DNA of 64,000 nt from Gammaproteobacteria bacterium (GCA_021773275.1 JAJFKJ010000063.1:50604-114603); one strand, 5' to 3'; shown: positions 46,073 to 54,603, numbered from the stretch's first letter. Notes: generated by a model not told the origin, from the sequence alone. Program-made: numbers and translations.

Positions 46073-47095
46073 ATGAGTACACCCCAAAAAATACTAGTGA
46101 TAGCACCTGCCTGGGTTGGCGATATGGTGATGTCGCAGACATTGTACAAAACACTAAGAGAGCAACACCCAGATTGCATCATCGATATCATCGCTCCCAA
46201 GCATAGCGGTCCATTGGCTGATCGCATGCCAGAAATACGAAACTTTATTGAGCTGCCTTTGGGCCACGGGGAACTAGGGCTAAAAATCCGCTATCAGATT
46301 GCCAAGGGTTTGCGTGGTGAGCACTATGATCAAGCAATCGTATTACCCAATTCTTTTAAGTCGGCCCTGATTCCATTTTTTGCCAAAATACCTAAACGTA
46401 CTGGCTGGGTAGGCGAAATGCGTTATGGCTTGTTGAATGATGCGCGCCCACTAGATAAACAAAAATACCCACTCATGATTGAACGCTTTGCAGCTTTAGC
46501 TTACCCGAAAAATCATAAGCTTCCTGAGCAGTTACCCTGGCCAACATTAACAACGCAAGCAGCTGATGTGGAGCAGGCATTGGCAAAACAGAACTTAGAG
46601 AAATCGCAGCAACGTATTTTAGCGTTATGCCCAGGTGCTGAATTTGGCCCCGCAAAACGTTGGCCCGCAGAACATTTTGCACAACTAGCCAGCACAATGT
46701 TGCAGCAGGGATGGCAAGTATGGTTGTTTGGTTCGCCCAAAGAACAACCTCAGGCAGACATTATTCAAAGAGAAACACAAAACCAGTGTGTAGATCTGAT
46801 TGGTAAAACATCATTAGCAGATGCAATTGATCTTATGGCTTGCGGGTCTGCAGTGGTAAGCAATGATTCTGGTTTAATGCACATTGCTGCAGCGTTAGAG
46901 AAACCATTGGTGGTAATGTACGGTTCATCAAGCCCTGGGTTTACACCACCATTGAGTAAGCAGGTTCGTGTTATAACCTTGAGTTTAGAATGCAGCCCCT
47001 GCTTTAAGCGCGTGTGCCCGCTGGAACATTTAAAATGCTTGCAAGATCTACCGCCACAGCAGGTTATTACAAGCTTGCAGGAGTTGCTCGCTTAA
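46073..47095 (+). CDS. waaF: ADP-heptose:LPS heptosyltransferase II
   Basis: WaaF adds the second heptose to the LPS inner core. From ATG 46073 the protein is 340 residues; ATG 46061 would add four residues and overlap the zinc-finger gene, and neither has a strong ribosome site. The GT-B glycosyltransferase opens ILVIAPAWVGDMVMSQTLYKTL; LCPGAEFGPAKRWPAEHFA near residue 185 and NDSGLMHIAAALEKP near 265 form the ADP-heptose site. It begins the waaF-waaC-waaG-kinase run with overlapping ends (TAATG to waaC). Confidence 0.96.
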   Translation: MSTPQKILVIAPAWVGDMVMSQTLYKTLREQHPDCIIDIIAPKHSGPLADRMPEIRNFIELPLGHGELGLKIRYQIAKGLRGEHYDQAIVLPNSFKSALIPFFAKIPKRTGWVGEMRYGLLNDARPLDKQKYPLMIERFAALAYPKNHKLPEQLPWPTLTTQAADVEQALAKQNLEKSQQRILALCPGAEFGPAKRWPAEHFAQLASTMLQQGWQVWLFGSPKEQPQADIIQRETQNQCVDLIGKTSLADAIDLMACGSAVVSNDSGLMHIAAALEKPLVVMYGSSSPGFTPPLSKQVRVITLSLECSPCFKRVCPLEHLKCLQDLPPQQVITSLQELLA

Positions 47096-48132
47096 TGCGT
47101 GTATTGATCGTAAAAACCACTTCTTTAGGTGATGTTATCCATACCTTACCTGCCGTAAATGATGCATATAAAAATAATCCAAGTATCGAGTTTGATTGGG
47201 TGGTTGAGAGCCCTTTTTCAGAAATCCCTGCATGGCATCCAGCGGTAAAAAACATTATCCCCGTGCAGGTCAGAAAATGGCGAAAGCATTTAAGCGACAA
47301 AAAAACATGGGAAGAAATAAAGCATTTTAAAGCAAACTTAAAAAGCACGGAATACGATTTAGTAATAGATGCTCAAGGCCTGTTAAAGAGCGCGGTAATC
47401 ACCCAGCTTGCTCGTGGCAAAAGGAAAGCAGGATTTGACAGAACTTGCGCAAGAGAACCCATGGGAAATCTGTTTTACCAAGAAAAAATAAAAGTTGATA
47501 AAAATGCACATGCGATTCAACGTGTCCGCAGTCTTTTTGCACAAGCATTGAGTTACAGCATAGATGAAAATGCAGTTGATTACGGGCTTTCAAAAGTGCC
47601 TCAGCGTTATCAATTTGATAAGCCGACGGTTGTGTTGTTGCATGGTACAACCTGGCTAACAAAGCATTGGCCAGAAACATATTGGCGTAAACTTGCTGAA
47701 AAATTACAGCAAGAAAATATAGGCATAAAATGTTTATGGGGAAATGAAGCTGAAAAATTGCGAGCCGAAGTGATCAGCAAAGATCTTCCACTTGCCGAAG
47801 TGATGCCAAAATTAAATTTAAGCGAAATTGCTTCATTGCTTTCAGCGGCAGATGCGACTGTTGCTGTAGACACGGGCTTGGGGCATTTAGCAGCAGCGAT
47901 TGCAACACCCACTATTTCTTTATATGGGCCTACTAACCCTGATCGCACAGGCACCAAGGGGCAAGCGCAATTGCATTTACGCGGTTCACTGCCGTGCGCG
48001 CCCTGCTTGCAGGAAAAATGTCGCATATCAGATATGCAAGCAGAAAATGACCCACCTTGTTTAGGCCAGATTGATCCAGAACAAGTATGGCAGCAGCTGC
48101 AAACATTAATAACGAAGAGAAAAGCGGTATGA
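47095..48132 (+). CDS. waaC: ADP-heptose:LPS heptosyltransferase I
   Basis: WaaC transfers the first heptose onto Kdo. From ATG 47095 (MRVLIVKTTSLGDVIHTLPA) it is 345 residues; the open frame upstream lies inside waaF. The GT-B fold shows VVESPFSEIPAWHP near residue 40, VLLHGTTWLTKHWPE near 190, AVDTGLGHLAAAIATPTISLYG near 260 and a cysteine-rich C-terminal segment (PCAPCLQEKC). The start overlaps the waaF stop by one base and the stop overlaps the waaG start by 4 bp. Confidence 0.96.
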   Translation: MRVLIVKTTSLGDVIHTLPAVNDAYKNNPSIEFDWVVESPFSEIPAWHPAVKNIIPVQVRKWRKHLSDKKTWEEIKHFKANLKSTEYDLVIDAQGLLKSAVITQLARGKRKAGFDRTCAREPMGNLFYQEKIKVDKNAHAIQRVRSLFAQALSYSIDENAVDYGLSKVPQRYQFDKPTVVLLHGTTWLTKHWPETYWRKLAEKLQQENIGIKCLWGNEAEKLRAEVISKDLPLAEVMPKLNLSEIASLLSAADATVAVDTGLGHLAAAIATPTISLYGPTNPDRTGTKGQAQLHLRGSLPCAPCLQEKCRISDMQAENDPPCLGQIDPEQVWQQLQTLITKRKAV

Positions 48133-49253
48133 AGTTAGCATTTTGTTTATTTGAATATTTTCCTTTTGGTGGTATGCAGCGTGATTGCTTGCGTATTGCG
48201 CAGGCTTGTTCTGCTGCTGGCGCTGAGGTGAATATCTTAACACGCGAATGGCATGGCGATATGCCTGAGAATATTAGAGTGATTGTGTTGCCGACTACAG
48301 CGATGAGTAATGCTAAAAAAGTTAGTCTTTTTGTTGATCAGGCGCAGCAAGTCATTAAAGATGAAAAATATGATGGCGTGGTTGGGTTTAGCAAAATGCC
48401 AGGCTTAGATCTTTATTATGCTGCAGACCCTTGTTATCTCGACAGAGTGAACCCCAAGTATGGTATTTTTTACAAATTAACACGCAACTATCGAACGTAC
48501 AGGGCATTTGAAGAAGCTGTTTTTGGCGAAGATACAAGCACACAGCTTATGCTGATTAACCCACAACAAAAAGAAGTGTATCAAACACATTACAAAACAC
48601 CTGATGATCGTTTTAGTATTTTACCGCCAGGCATTCAGCGTGATCGCTGCGCGCCGATCGACTATACACATAAACGTATTGCAAGCAGAGAAGGCTTGTC
48701 ATTATCGCTAGATACAAAGCTTGTATTATTTGTGGGTTCTGGTTTTAAAACAAAAGGGCTTGATCGAGCACTCAATGCAATGGCACAATTGCCAGAGCAC
48801 CTAAAGCAAAATACTGAGCTCTGGGTCGCTGGTGACGATGATGCTAAACCTTACCAAAAACAAATTAAAAAATTGAAACTAACAAACAGGGTGCATTTTT
48901 TAGGCGGCAGAAATGATGTATCAGAATTAATGTTAGCTGCAGACGCCCTATTACACCCAGCCTATTCGGAGAACACAGGCACTGTTCTTTTAGAGGCCAT
49001 GGTCGCTGGCTTGCCAGTAGTGGCTACCCAGGCCTGTGGTTATGCAGATTATATCAAGGAAGCACAAGGTGGCATTGTTATCCCAGAGCCGTTCAGTGAG
49101 CAACGTTTAGTGCAGTCGCTAGAAGTTGTGCTTAACCATGCACAACCGTGGCGTGATAATGGAATACAGTTTGGTTTGAATAAAGATATATACAGCCTGG
49201 TCGAGCAAGCACAAGAGCTCATTTTTGACACTGTACGGACTAAGTCATGTTAG
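48129..49253 (+). CDS. waaG: LPS core glycosyltransferase (WaaG-like)
   Basis: A 374-residue GT4-family (GT-B) glycosyltransferase closest to WaaG, which adds the first outer-core hexose. The start is ATG 48129. Conserved segments: CLFEYFPFGGMQRDCLRIAQ at the start, ILPPGIQRDRC near residue 170, LVLFVGSGFKTKGLDRAL near 200 and the donor-site EX7E region in HPAYSENTGTVLLEAMVAGLP near 285. It overlaps waaC by 4 bp and the kinase gene by 7 bp. The sugar transferred cannot be told from the sequence. Confidence 0.93.
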   Translation: MKLAFCLFEYFPFGGMQRDCLRIAQACSAAGAEVNILTREWHGDMPENIRVIVLPTTAMSNAKKVSLFVDQAQQVIKDEKYDGVVGFSKMPGLDLYYAADPCYLDRVNPKYGIFYKLTRNYRTYRAFEEAVFGEDTSTQLMLINPQQKEVYQTHYKTPDDRFSILPPGIQRDRCAPIDYTHKRIASREGLSLSLDTKLVLFVGSGFKTKGLDRALNAMAQLPEHLKQNTELWVAGDDDAKPYQKQIKKLKLTNRVHFLGGRNDVSELMLAADALLHPAYSENTGTVLLEAMVAGLPVVATQACGYADYIKEAQGGIVIPEPFSEQRLVQSLEVVLNHAQPWRDNGIQFGLNKDIYSLVEQAQELIFDTVRTKSC

Positions 49254-51430
49254 AACTGCCGCAAAATATATTACAGCACTTGTCAAAACCAGCGTTTGAA
49301 CACTTGATGGCGGTTGAAGGCAAGGTTTATCGTAAACAAGCAAAGCGGCAAACTGAAGAAGTCATCATAAATGAAGAGCACTATTTTATAAAAAAACATT
49401 TTGGCGTTACGGTTAAAGAATACCTTAAGAATATGTCACATGCGAGAATGCCGATAGTTGGTGCTAAAACGGAGTGGTGTGCGATTCAAGCATTAAACAA
49501 GCTGGGTGTTGCCACTACACCATTAGTGGGTTATGGCAAGTTAGGTCTGTTCCCATTCACACAACGTTCATTTTTGCTAACAAAAGCATTGCTTGATACA
49601 CAAAGCTTAGAGGATTTTTGTAGGTCGTGGCAAGTATCGCCACCACCATTCAAATTAAAAAAAGAATTGATTGCTGAAATTGCTCGTATAGCCCGTCGCT
49701 TGCATCAAAATAATTATTATCACCGCGACTTTTATTTATGCCACTTTTTATTGCAGTGCGATCATGAGGGTATTCCTAGTAACGTTGAGCACCCTACTTT
49801 ATACTTAATTGATTTGCACCGAATGCGCCATGCAAAAATACTCAACAAACGTTGGCAGGTGAAAGACTTAGCTTCATTGTTATTCTCTGCATTAGATGTC
49901 GGTATAACGCAGCGTGATGTATTAAGATTTTTGCGTATTTACACTGATCAACCATTAAGAAACTTAAAAAATGACAAGTCTTTGTGGAGCCTTATAGAGA
50001 GAAAAGCAGTTGACCTTTATAAAAAGGCGCATGGAAGAATGCCAAAGCAAAAATGGTTGCAGATAAACCCAGAGGTTTTTCCAGAAAAAATTGGCGAAAT
50101 GACCTCCGTGATGAAGCTTGGGGTGGGTGACTTAAAGATAAGCGAATGCTTGCGTGTTTTGCCCCAAAAGCGATGGGTTTTTCGTGCTAAATTAAATGAT
50201 GAGCCAGTGCTTGCCAAGGTGTTTTCTGATAAAAAAGCTTATGGTCGCGAGGTGAGGTCATCGAAGTTGCTTGTTGAGCATAATATACTTACACCAGATT
50301 TGCTGCACAAAGTAAAAGCAAAAGGTGGAAAATATGTGATTGTATATAAGTATTTGCAAGATTCGGTGCCTGCAGATGACCTGAGCGAAGATTTGATTAA
50401 ATTATTTGCTAAGCTTCATAAAGAAGGCTTGAGGCAAATGGACTGTCATTTAGATAATTTCCTATTGCACGAAGGAAAAATATATACAGTCGATTGTGCA
50501 AGCATTAGAAAAGATGAGAAAAATCTTCATACAAGAAAATCTTTAAGTAATCTCGCGTTGCTTTTCGCACAAAAACCCGCGCATTTACAACAGCAATATC
50601 AGGCCTTGTGGTACTTGTACCTACAAGAGCGCAATTGGCCTGCGTCAAAAAATTTAGATCAGGCTTTTGAAAAGCTTGTATGTGATTTTAGAGAATATCG
50701 TCTTCGCAAGTGGACACAAAAGATTTTCAGGAGCTGCAGTGCATTTAAGTGTAAGAAAAGGTTTGATAAATATTTTTGCATTGACCGAAATATAGCGAAT
50801 TTATACAGCCAAACATTGTGCGAGTACCCCGAGGCGTATTTTCACCCGCGAGCAGATTTTTTAAAGAAAGGTCGCGGCGTTACTGTAGTTCGAGCCTCTC
50901 TGGACGAAGATGATATTGTTATCAAACGCTACAATCTTAAAAACTGGAAGAAAGCCGCACGCCGCTTGGTTTCACCTTCAAAGGCAACGCGTTCTTGGCG
51001 CATGGCACATATCTTGCGCGCGGTGGGTATTGATGTGCCAAAACCCTTAGCATTTTTTGAACGAAGATTAGGCCCGTTTCGTAGGCAATCATATTTTGTG
51101 ACAGCATATTGCCCTGGCAAACGTCTAGATCGTTACCTGCAGGATGATGTAAATGAAAGTGAGCTCGATGCTATTGCAATCGCACTTGTTACTATTTTGC
51201 AAAGGCTAAATACGGCGCAGTGTTACCATGGCGATTTAAAGGCCTCTAATTTCATCTGGGATGGTCACACTATGTGGCTGCTAGATTTTGATGGTTCTGT
51301 TTTGCATCGCTCAGCTGCCCGTTATGCAATCATGCATAAGAAAGATTGGGCTCGATTGTACCAAAATTGGGATAGTGTCCACCCGATCACAGCAAAATTA
51401 AAAAGTATGCAGGAGCAAGGTAATGGCTAA
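49247..51430 (+). CDS. Three-kinase fusion: WaaP-like plus two further LPS-kinase-like domains
   Basis: A 727-residue protein with three tandem protein-kinase-like domains. Domain A (1-265) is WaaP/RfaP heptose-kinase-like: lysine in YFIKKHFG, catalytic HRD near 159, metal-site DLH near 189. Domain B (about 285-480) has lysine in VLAKVF near 324, MDCHLDNFLL near 399 and VDCAS near 416. Domain C (about 540-720) has lysine in IVIKRYN near 560, HGDLKASNF near 661 and LLDFDGS near 679. All three retain a lysine, a catalytic-loop Asp/Asn and an Asp after it, so each may be active. No membrane helix is seen. It overlaps waaG by 7 bp and the epimerase by 8 bp. Core phosphorylation is likely; one or more activities may act on other sugars. 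Confidence 0.88.
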   Translation: MLELPQNILQHLSKPAFEHLMAVEGKVYRKQAKRQTEEVIINEEHYFIKKHFGVTVKEYLKNMSHARMPIVGAKTEWCAIQALNKLGVATTPLVGYGKLGLFPFTQRSFLLTKALLDTQSLEDFCRSWQVSPPPFKLKKELIAEIARIARRLHQNNYYHRDFYLCHFLLQCDHEGIPSNVEHPTLYLIDLHRMRHAKILNKRWQVKDLASLLFSALDVGITQRDVLRFLRIYTDQPLRNLKNDKSLWSLIERKAVDLYKKAHGRMPKQKWLQINPEVFPEKIGEMTSVMKLGVGDLKISECLRVLPQKRWVFRAKLNDEPVLAKVFSDKKAYGREVRSSKLLVEHNILTPDLLHKVKAKGGKYVIVYKYLQDSVPADDLSEDLIKLFAKLHKEGLRQMDCHLDNFLLHEGKIYTVDCASIRKDEKNLHTRKSLSNLALLFAQKPAHLQQQYQALWYLYLQERNWPASKNLDQAFEKLVCDFREYRLRKWTQKIFRSCSAFKCKKRFDKYFCIDRNIANLYSQTLCEYPEAYFHPRADFLKKGRGVTVVRASLDEDDIVIKRYNLKNWKKAARRLVSPSKATRSWRMAHILRAVGIDVPKPLAFFERRLGPFRRQSYFVTAYCPGKRLDRYLQDDVNESELDAIAIALVTILQRLNTAQCYHGDLKASNFIWDGHTMWLLDFDGSVLHRSAARYAIMHKKDWARLYQNWDSVHPITAKLKSMQEQGNG

Positions 51431-52346
51431 ACGTACGTGGCTTATAACAGGTGTTGCAGGTTTTGTAGGCAATAACATGGCATTGCATTACTTACAGCAA
51501 GGCGATACCGTGGTTGGGCTTGATAATTTTTACTCTGGCAGCAAAGAAAATCTACCGGCTAATACTAACTTTCATTTTTACGAGCTAGATATATGCAGTG
51601 ATATGTTAGAGGGCATTTTTCAAGATCACAGTATTACGCATATTCTGCATCTGGCCGCTGTTGTTTCAGTACCTATTTGTGAAGAGCGCCCTGAGTTTGC
51701 CCGAAAAACGAATATTGAGGGCTTAGAGAACATTTTTTCAGTAATTAGTAAGAAAGCTATAAAGCAGTTTATTTATGCTTCGTCTAGTGCTGTATATGGC
51801 GCGGCTAAACAGTTACCCATTTCTGAGGATGTTGAGCTTAAGCCTATAAGTGTTTATGGGCAAACAAAAGTTGAAAATGAGAAAAGCGCCGAAGCTTTTT
51901 GTAATGAAGCAAGCATCCCCTGCATCGGGTTACGATTTTTTAATCTTTTTGGTGGCAACCCTGCTATAAAAAATGATTATGCTGCTGTTATGCCCATCTG
52001 GGTAAATGCAATTAAAAATGATCAAGCGGCAGTCATCTATGGTAAAGGTGATGCGACAAGAGATTTCTGCTATATTGATAATGTTGCAAATGCGATGGAT
52101 TGTATTGTTAGCCACGATTTAACTGGGAACCATGTTTTTAATATTGGAACCCAACAAGAGACAACATTAAAAAATCTTTTTGAAATGCTTTGTGATGTTT
52201 GCGAGAAACACCCGGAACCTGAATATAAGCCTTGGCGTGATACAGATATTTTGCATTCTTGTGCGGATATCAGCAAGGCAAAAAATCTTCTTGGCTATCA
52301 GCCTAAAATAAATGTAGAGCAGGGTATAAAAAAGTGGTTAATCTAA
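51423..52346 (+). CDS. NAD-dependent sugar epimerase/dehydratase (extended SDR)
   Basis: A 307-residue extended short-chain dehydrogenase. The NAD site is ITGVAGFVGNNMA near the start; LDNFYSGSKENL near residue 37, HLAAVVSVP near 75, ASSSAVYGAAKQLP near 115 and the catalytic YGQTK near 143 follow, with RFFNLFGG and GDATRDFCYIDNV downstream. The pattern fits UDP-sugar 4-epimerases and relatives such as WbpP; exact substrate is unknown. It is coupled by an 8-bp overlap to the kinase-fusion gene, and its 3' end overlaps the convergent membrane gene by 9 bp. Confidence 0.88.
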   Translation: MAKRTWLITGVAGFVGNNMALHYLQQGDTVVGLDNFYSGSKENLPANTNFHFYELDICSDMLEGIFQDHSITHILHLAAVVSVPICEERPEFARKTNIEGLENIFSVISKKAIKQFIYASSSAVYGAAKQLPISEDVELKPISVYGQTKVENEKSAEAFCNEASIPCIGLRFFNLFGGNPAIKNDYAAVMPIWVNAIKNDQAAVIYGKGDATRDFCYIDNVANAMDCIVSHDLTGNHVFNIGTQQETTLKNLFEMLCDVCEKHPEPEYKPWRDTDILHSCADISKAKNLLGYQPKINVEQGIKKWLI

Positions 52347-53834
52347 AACCTGTATAATGACTACGCCATCGTTACGTTTATTATAAAAGTCTTGAATAAT
52401 CACAGTGTTTGGCAAGCTAGCAATTAGCGCATTAAGCTCCGCAGTGTTTTTACTGTGACGCAATGCCAAAAGATCGTAATCTTTCCAGTCGTTGGATTGC
52501 AGAAGTTCAAGGGTGTGGTTTTTGTTAAAATCTTTATCCCAATTCAATGAATCAATTTTTGCATAGTAAGCAACTTGTGTGCTGTTCGTGTAAATTTTTT
52601 CTTCAGGTTTGTTTTGCTGTAACCAAAAGCCAGCTTCTTTAATGTACATTTTGCTGTAGCCAAAACTGCTTACACCATCAACAAACATGTAAGTCATGAT
52701 CAAGGCAATGGCTATAAGTAATCGTTTCTTGCCAAGAATAATCAATGCCTCAATCCCAAAAGGAACCCAGAGCATAAATAATAAGATTAAGGGAACAAGA
52801 TAACGGCTGCTAAAAAAGAAATGCTGTAGCAGGTGCCCTAATAGCGCTGCAAAGAGAATAATACTAAACCATATTACCATCCGCATGGAGACATGATTAG
52901 GTACGGTCTTTCGGTACATTCCATAGCCTGCTAGCAAAGTATAAAGAGGTGATAGTAATTTTACAATTAAATAAACAGTGTAGGTAACCAGGGCGCCGAG
53001 CAAGGCCACCATGCCATGTTGCGGTTTGAAAAATACAGACATAATTTCGCTGAAATTTGTAGCTTTGTCTTTATATAAATCAAAGCTGTCAAAAAGAATA
53101 AACGTTAGGTACTTGGGTAGATCATATAGCCGACCTAGGTAATGCAGTTTATTATAAATAAATAATACAATAAAGAAGCTTATCAATATCAGTAGTAGTA
53201 GGCTTTGTGCTTTTAGAATATGAATTGTTTTTTGTTTAAAAGTTTGCCCTGGCATGCAGGCATATAAACCAAAGGGGGCTGCCAACAGCAACAAAAATGC
53301 CTCAATGCGAAATAAGAAGGCTAAAATAATGCTTGCAGTCCAGCCTATAATATAACGAAATTGCGTTTGCTCTGCGTACTTAATAAGAAAGTACAAGGCC
53401 CAGAGCATGAAGGCCCATAAACCGTAGTCACGAATGATGTAATCGCGATAACCATTGAGACCTGGATGTGCAAGAATTACTGCCGCAGCTAGCCATTGCA
53501 CACGGGTGTCTCCGCCTAGCAGTTTTACTAGTGTGATAAAGCCAAGTGTTAAGGTAGCAAGCAATATGGCGTTGAGCACAAAAGCGCTATGTTCTAAAGA
53601 GAGTGTTGATAGGGATGAAAACCCGGCGATCAGCACGGCATAAAACATCCAGAAATAAGTTTTCAGGCCTGCTAACCACTGCCCTTCGCTCACAAACTGC
53701 GCCGAGCGCAAATACAAAATCCCATCAGGATTGACCAAGGTGTTATAGCTAAGCAGTAAAGACAGTGCCAGGCTGAATAACACAGCCCATATCCGACAGT
53801 CGCTGTTTAGCAATTTGTTAATTATTTTGTGCAT
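52338..53834 (-). CDS. Multi-pass membrane glycosyltransferase-like protein (GT-C fold)
   Basis: A 498-residue protein with about 11 hydrophobic segments. The first periplasmic loop contains LVNPDGILYLRSAQFVSEG, with an acidic residue placed as in the ArnT/PMT/RgtA-like GT-C family that uses polyprenyl-phosphate sugars. The C-terminal part (from about 410) is soluble and includes YTNSTQVAYYAKIDSLNW. It would add sugars to lipid A, core or glycoprotein in the periplasm. Identity is inferred from topology. The gene runs opposite to the LPS operon, tail to tail with a 9-bp overlap, and is divergent from the small-RNA locus. Confidence 0.78.
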   Translation of the reverse strand: MHKIINKLLNSDCRIWAVLFSLALSLLLSYNTLVNPDGILYLRSAQFVSEGQWLAGLKTYFWMFYAVLIAGFSSLSTLSLEHSAFVLNAILLATLTLGFITLVKLLGGDTRVQWLAAAVILAHPGLNGYRDYIIRDYGLWAFMLWALYFLIKYAEQTQFRYIIGWTASIILAFLFRIEAFLLLLAAPFGLYACMPGQTFKQKTIHILKAQSLLLLILISFFIVLFIYNKLHYLGRLYDLPKYLTFILFDSFDLYKDKATNFSEIMSVFFKPQHGMVALLGALVTYTVYLIVKLLSPLYTLLAGYGMYRKTVPNHVSMRMVIWFSIILFAALLGHLLQHFFFSSRYLVPLILLFMLWVPFGIEALIILGKKRLLIAIALIMTYMFVDGVSSFGYSKMYIKEAGFWLQQNKPEEKIYTNSTQVAYYAKIDSLNWDKDFNKNHTLELLQSNDWKDYDLLALRHSKNTAELNALIASLPNTVIIQDFYNKRNDGVVIIQVLD

Positions 53835-53866
53835 TGCCGCATCATAGCATATTTGATTTCACAGGG

Positions 53867-53917
53867 TTAGCAAAAAGCTAATTATCCACTTGACAATCAT
53901 TAGCGATCTGCTAATAT
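53867..53917 (+). promoter_or_regulatory. Sigma-70 promoter with two TTAGC-N5-GCTAA operators
   Basis: TTGACA at 53890-53895, a 16-bp spacer and TAATAT at 53912-53917 form a good promoter reading rightwards. Two perfect inverted repeats frame it: TTAGC-AAAAA-GCTAA (53867-53881) just upstream of the -35 box and ATTAGC-GATCT-GCTAAT (53899-53915) between the boxes, centres 33 bp apart, near three helical turns. The inner site would block RNA polymerase, so a dimeric repressor is likely. Its identity is unknown; the HTH protein encoded at 54180 is one candidate. Confidence 0.7.
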
Positions 53918-54013
53918 TAGTTTTGTGAGCAATGAAGCAATCCTTGGGCTAGTAGTGTTCTTATCCAGTGGGGGCGGCTTGTGTGGGCCGCCCTTGCATC
54001 CAAGGGAAACTTC

Positions 54014-54097
54014 ATGACTTCAAAAGGGGAATGCGTGTATGTATCCGTACCGAATAGATTTCGGACGCTGAAGCAAGGATTGCGAGTTGGAGATTGA
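54014..54097 (+). CDS. Possible 27-residue peptide inside the small RNA
   Basis: ATG 54014 is preceded by AAGGGAAACTTC, a plausible Shine-Dalgarno at good spacing, and the frame runs 27 codons to TGA at 54095. The peptide begins MTSKGECVYVSVPNRF and ends LRVGD, is basic, and has no membrane segment. The coding stretch overlaps the CCGAA/TTCGG hairpin and the 3' half of the closing stem, so translation and folding would compete. This may be a dual-function RNA or a chance frame. Confidence 0.35.
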   Translation: MTSKGECVYVSVPNRFRTLKQGLRVGD

Positions 54098-54111
54098 CAG
54101 CCAACGCGCAG

Positions 54112-54150
54112 CCCCTTCCATTTGGAAGGGGTCCCCTTTTTCTTTTTTTG
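54112..54150 (+). terminator. Rho-independent terminator of the small-RNA locus
   Basis: CCCCTTCC-ATTT-GGAAGGGG (54112-54131) is a perfect 8-bp stem with a 4-nt loop, followed by CCCC and a long T-rich tract. It lies 30 bp before the HTH gene and so separates the two transcripts. Confidence 0.88.
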
Positions 54151-54179
54151 GGCTAGTTTTTGATGGTTAGGGTTGAAGT

Positions 54180-54545
54180 ATGGGTGTTAAACAGGATGTA
54201 CAGTTCATTCTGGCGAATGGGCAACCGCAATGGGCAATTTTACCGTATCAGCTTTATACGAAGCTCAGAGAGCAAGAGCAGCTGATCACGCAACTCATTA
54301 GCGAAAAACCAAAACAGATGCGCCAAGCACTGCCTGTTAGCTTGCAAGGGCGCCTGCAACACGGCGAAAGCCCCATCAGAATATGGCGTGAATTCAAGGA
54401 GTTATCCCAGGCTGAGCTGGCTATGCAAGCGAGTATCAGCATCCCTTACCTATCGCAGCTAGAACATCAAATTCGCAGTGGTAGTAAAAAAGTGTTAAAG
54501 CGTATTGCCGCCGCTTTGAGCGTTGAAATCGACGCTTTAGTATAA
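54180..54545 (+). CDS. HTH (Xre/Cro-CI type) transcriptional regulator
   Basis: A 121-residue protein. Residues 1-50 (QDVQFILANGQPQWAILPYQLYTKLRE) resemble the short N-terminal part found on antitoxin-like regulators; residues 62-118 are a Cro/CI helix-turn-helix (WREFKELSQAELAMQASISIPYLSQLEHQIRSGS, then the LKRIAAALSVEIDAL helix). It starts at ATG 54180 with AGGG nearby. No toxin-like partner is next to it: a small-RNA-like locus lies upstream and hldE follows 58 bp downstream. It may regulate the palindromic promoter at 53867-53917; that link is inference from proximity. Confidence 0.88.
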   Translation: MGVKQDVQFILANGQPQWAILPYQLYTKLREQEQLITQLISEKPKQMRQALPVSLQGRLQHGESPIRIWREFKELSQAELAMQASISIPYLSQLEHQIRSGSKKVLKRIAAALSVEIDALV

Positions 54546-54603
54546 AAAGCCCCCCAAGGTATGGTAAAATTGACCCTTTAGAATGATATAAGGGCTCAGA
54601 CTG

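Larger units (their letters stand above)
53924..54150 (+). ncRNA. Candidate structured small RNA, family unknown
   Basis: A predicted transcript of about 220 nt from a regulated promoter to a strong terminator, in the gap between the membrane glycosyltransferase and HTH genes. A 10-bp closing stem pairs 53937-53946 (GCAATCCTTG) with 54074-54083 (CAAGGATTGC), exact complement. Inside it are GGGCGGC/GCCGCCC (53972-53978 with 53987-53993) and CCGAA/TTCGG (54050-54054 with 54060-54064). Six GGA motifs occur, one of them also able to form a GCAA-GGA-TTGC mini-hairpin, the kind of site CsrA binds. It also contains a 27-codon frame. It matches neither 6S RNA nor tmRNA, RNase P RNA or SRP RNA by eye. 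Confidence 0.55.

Noticed and set aside
53924..54150. Identification of the small RNA as 6S RNA
   Set aside because: A closing stem and a length near 145 nt inside it are similar, but I cannot see the central bubble pairing or the conserved 6S sequence blocks, and the usual zapA/ygfA neighbours are absent.
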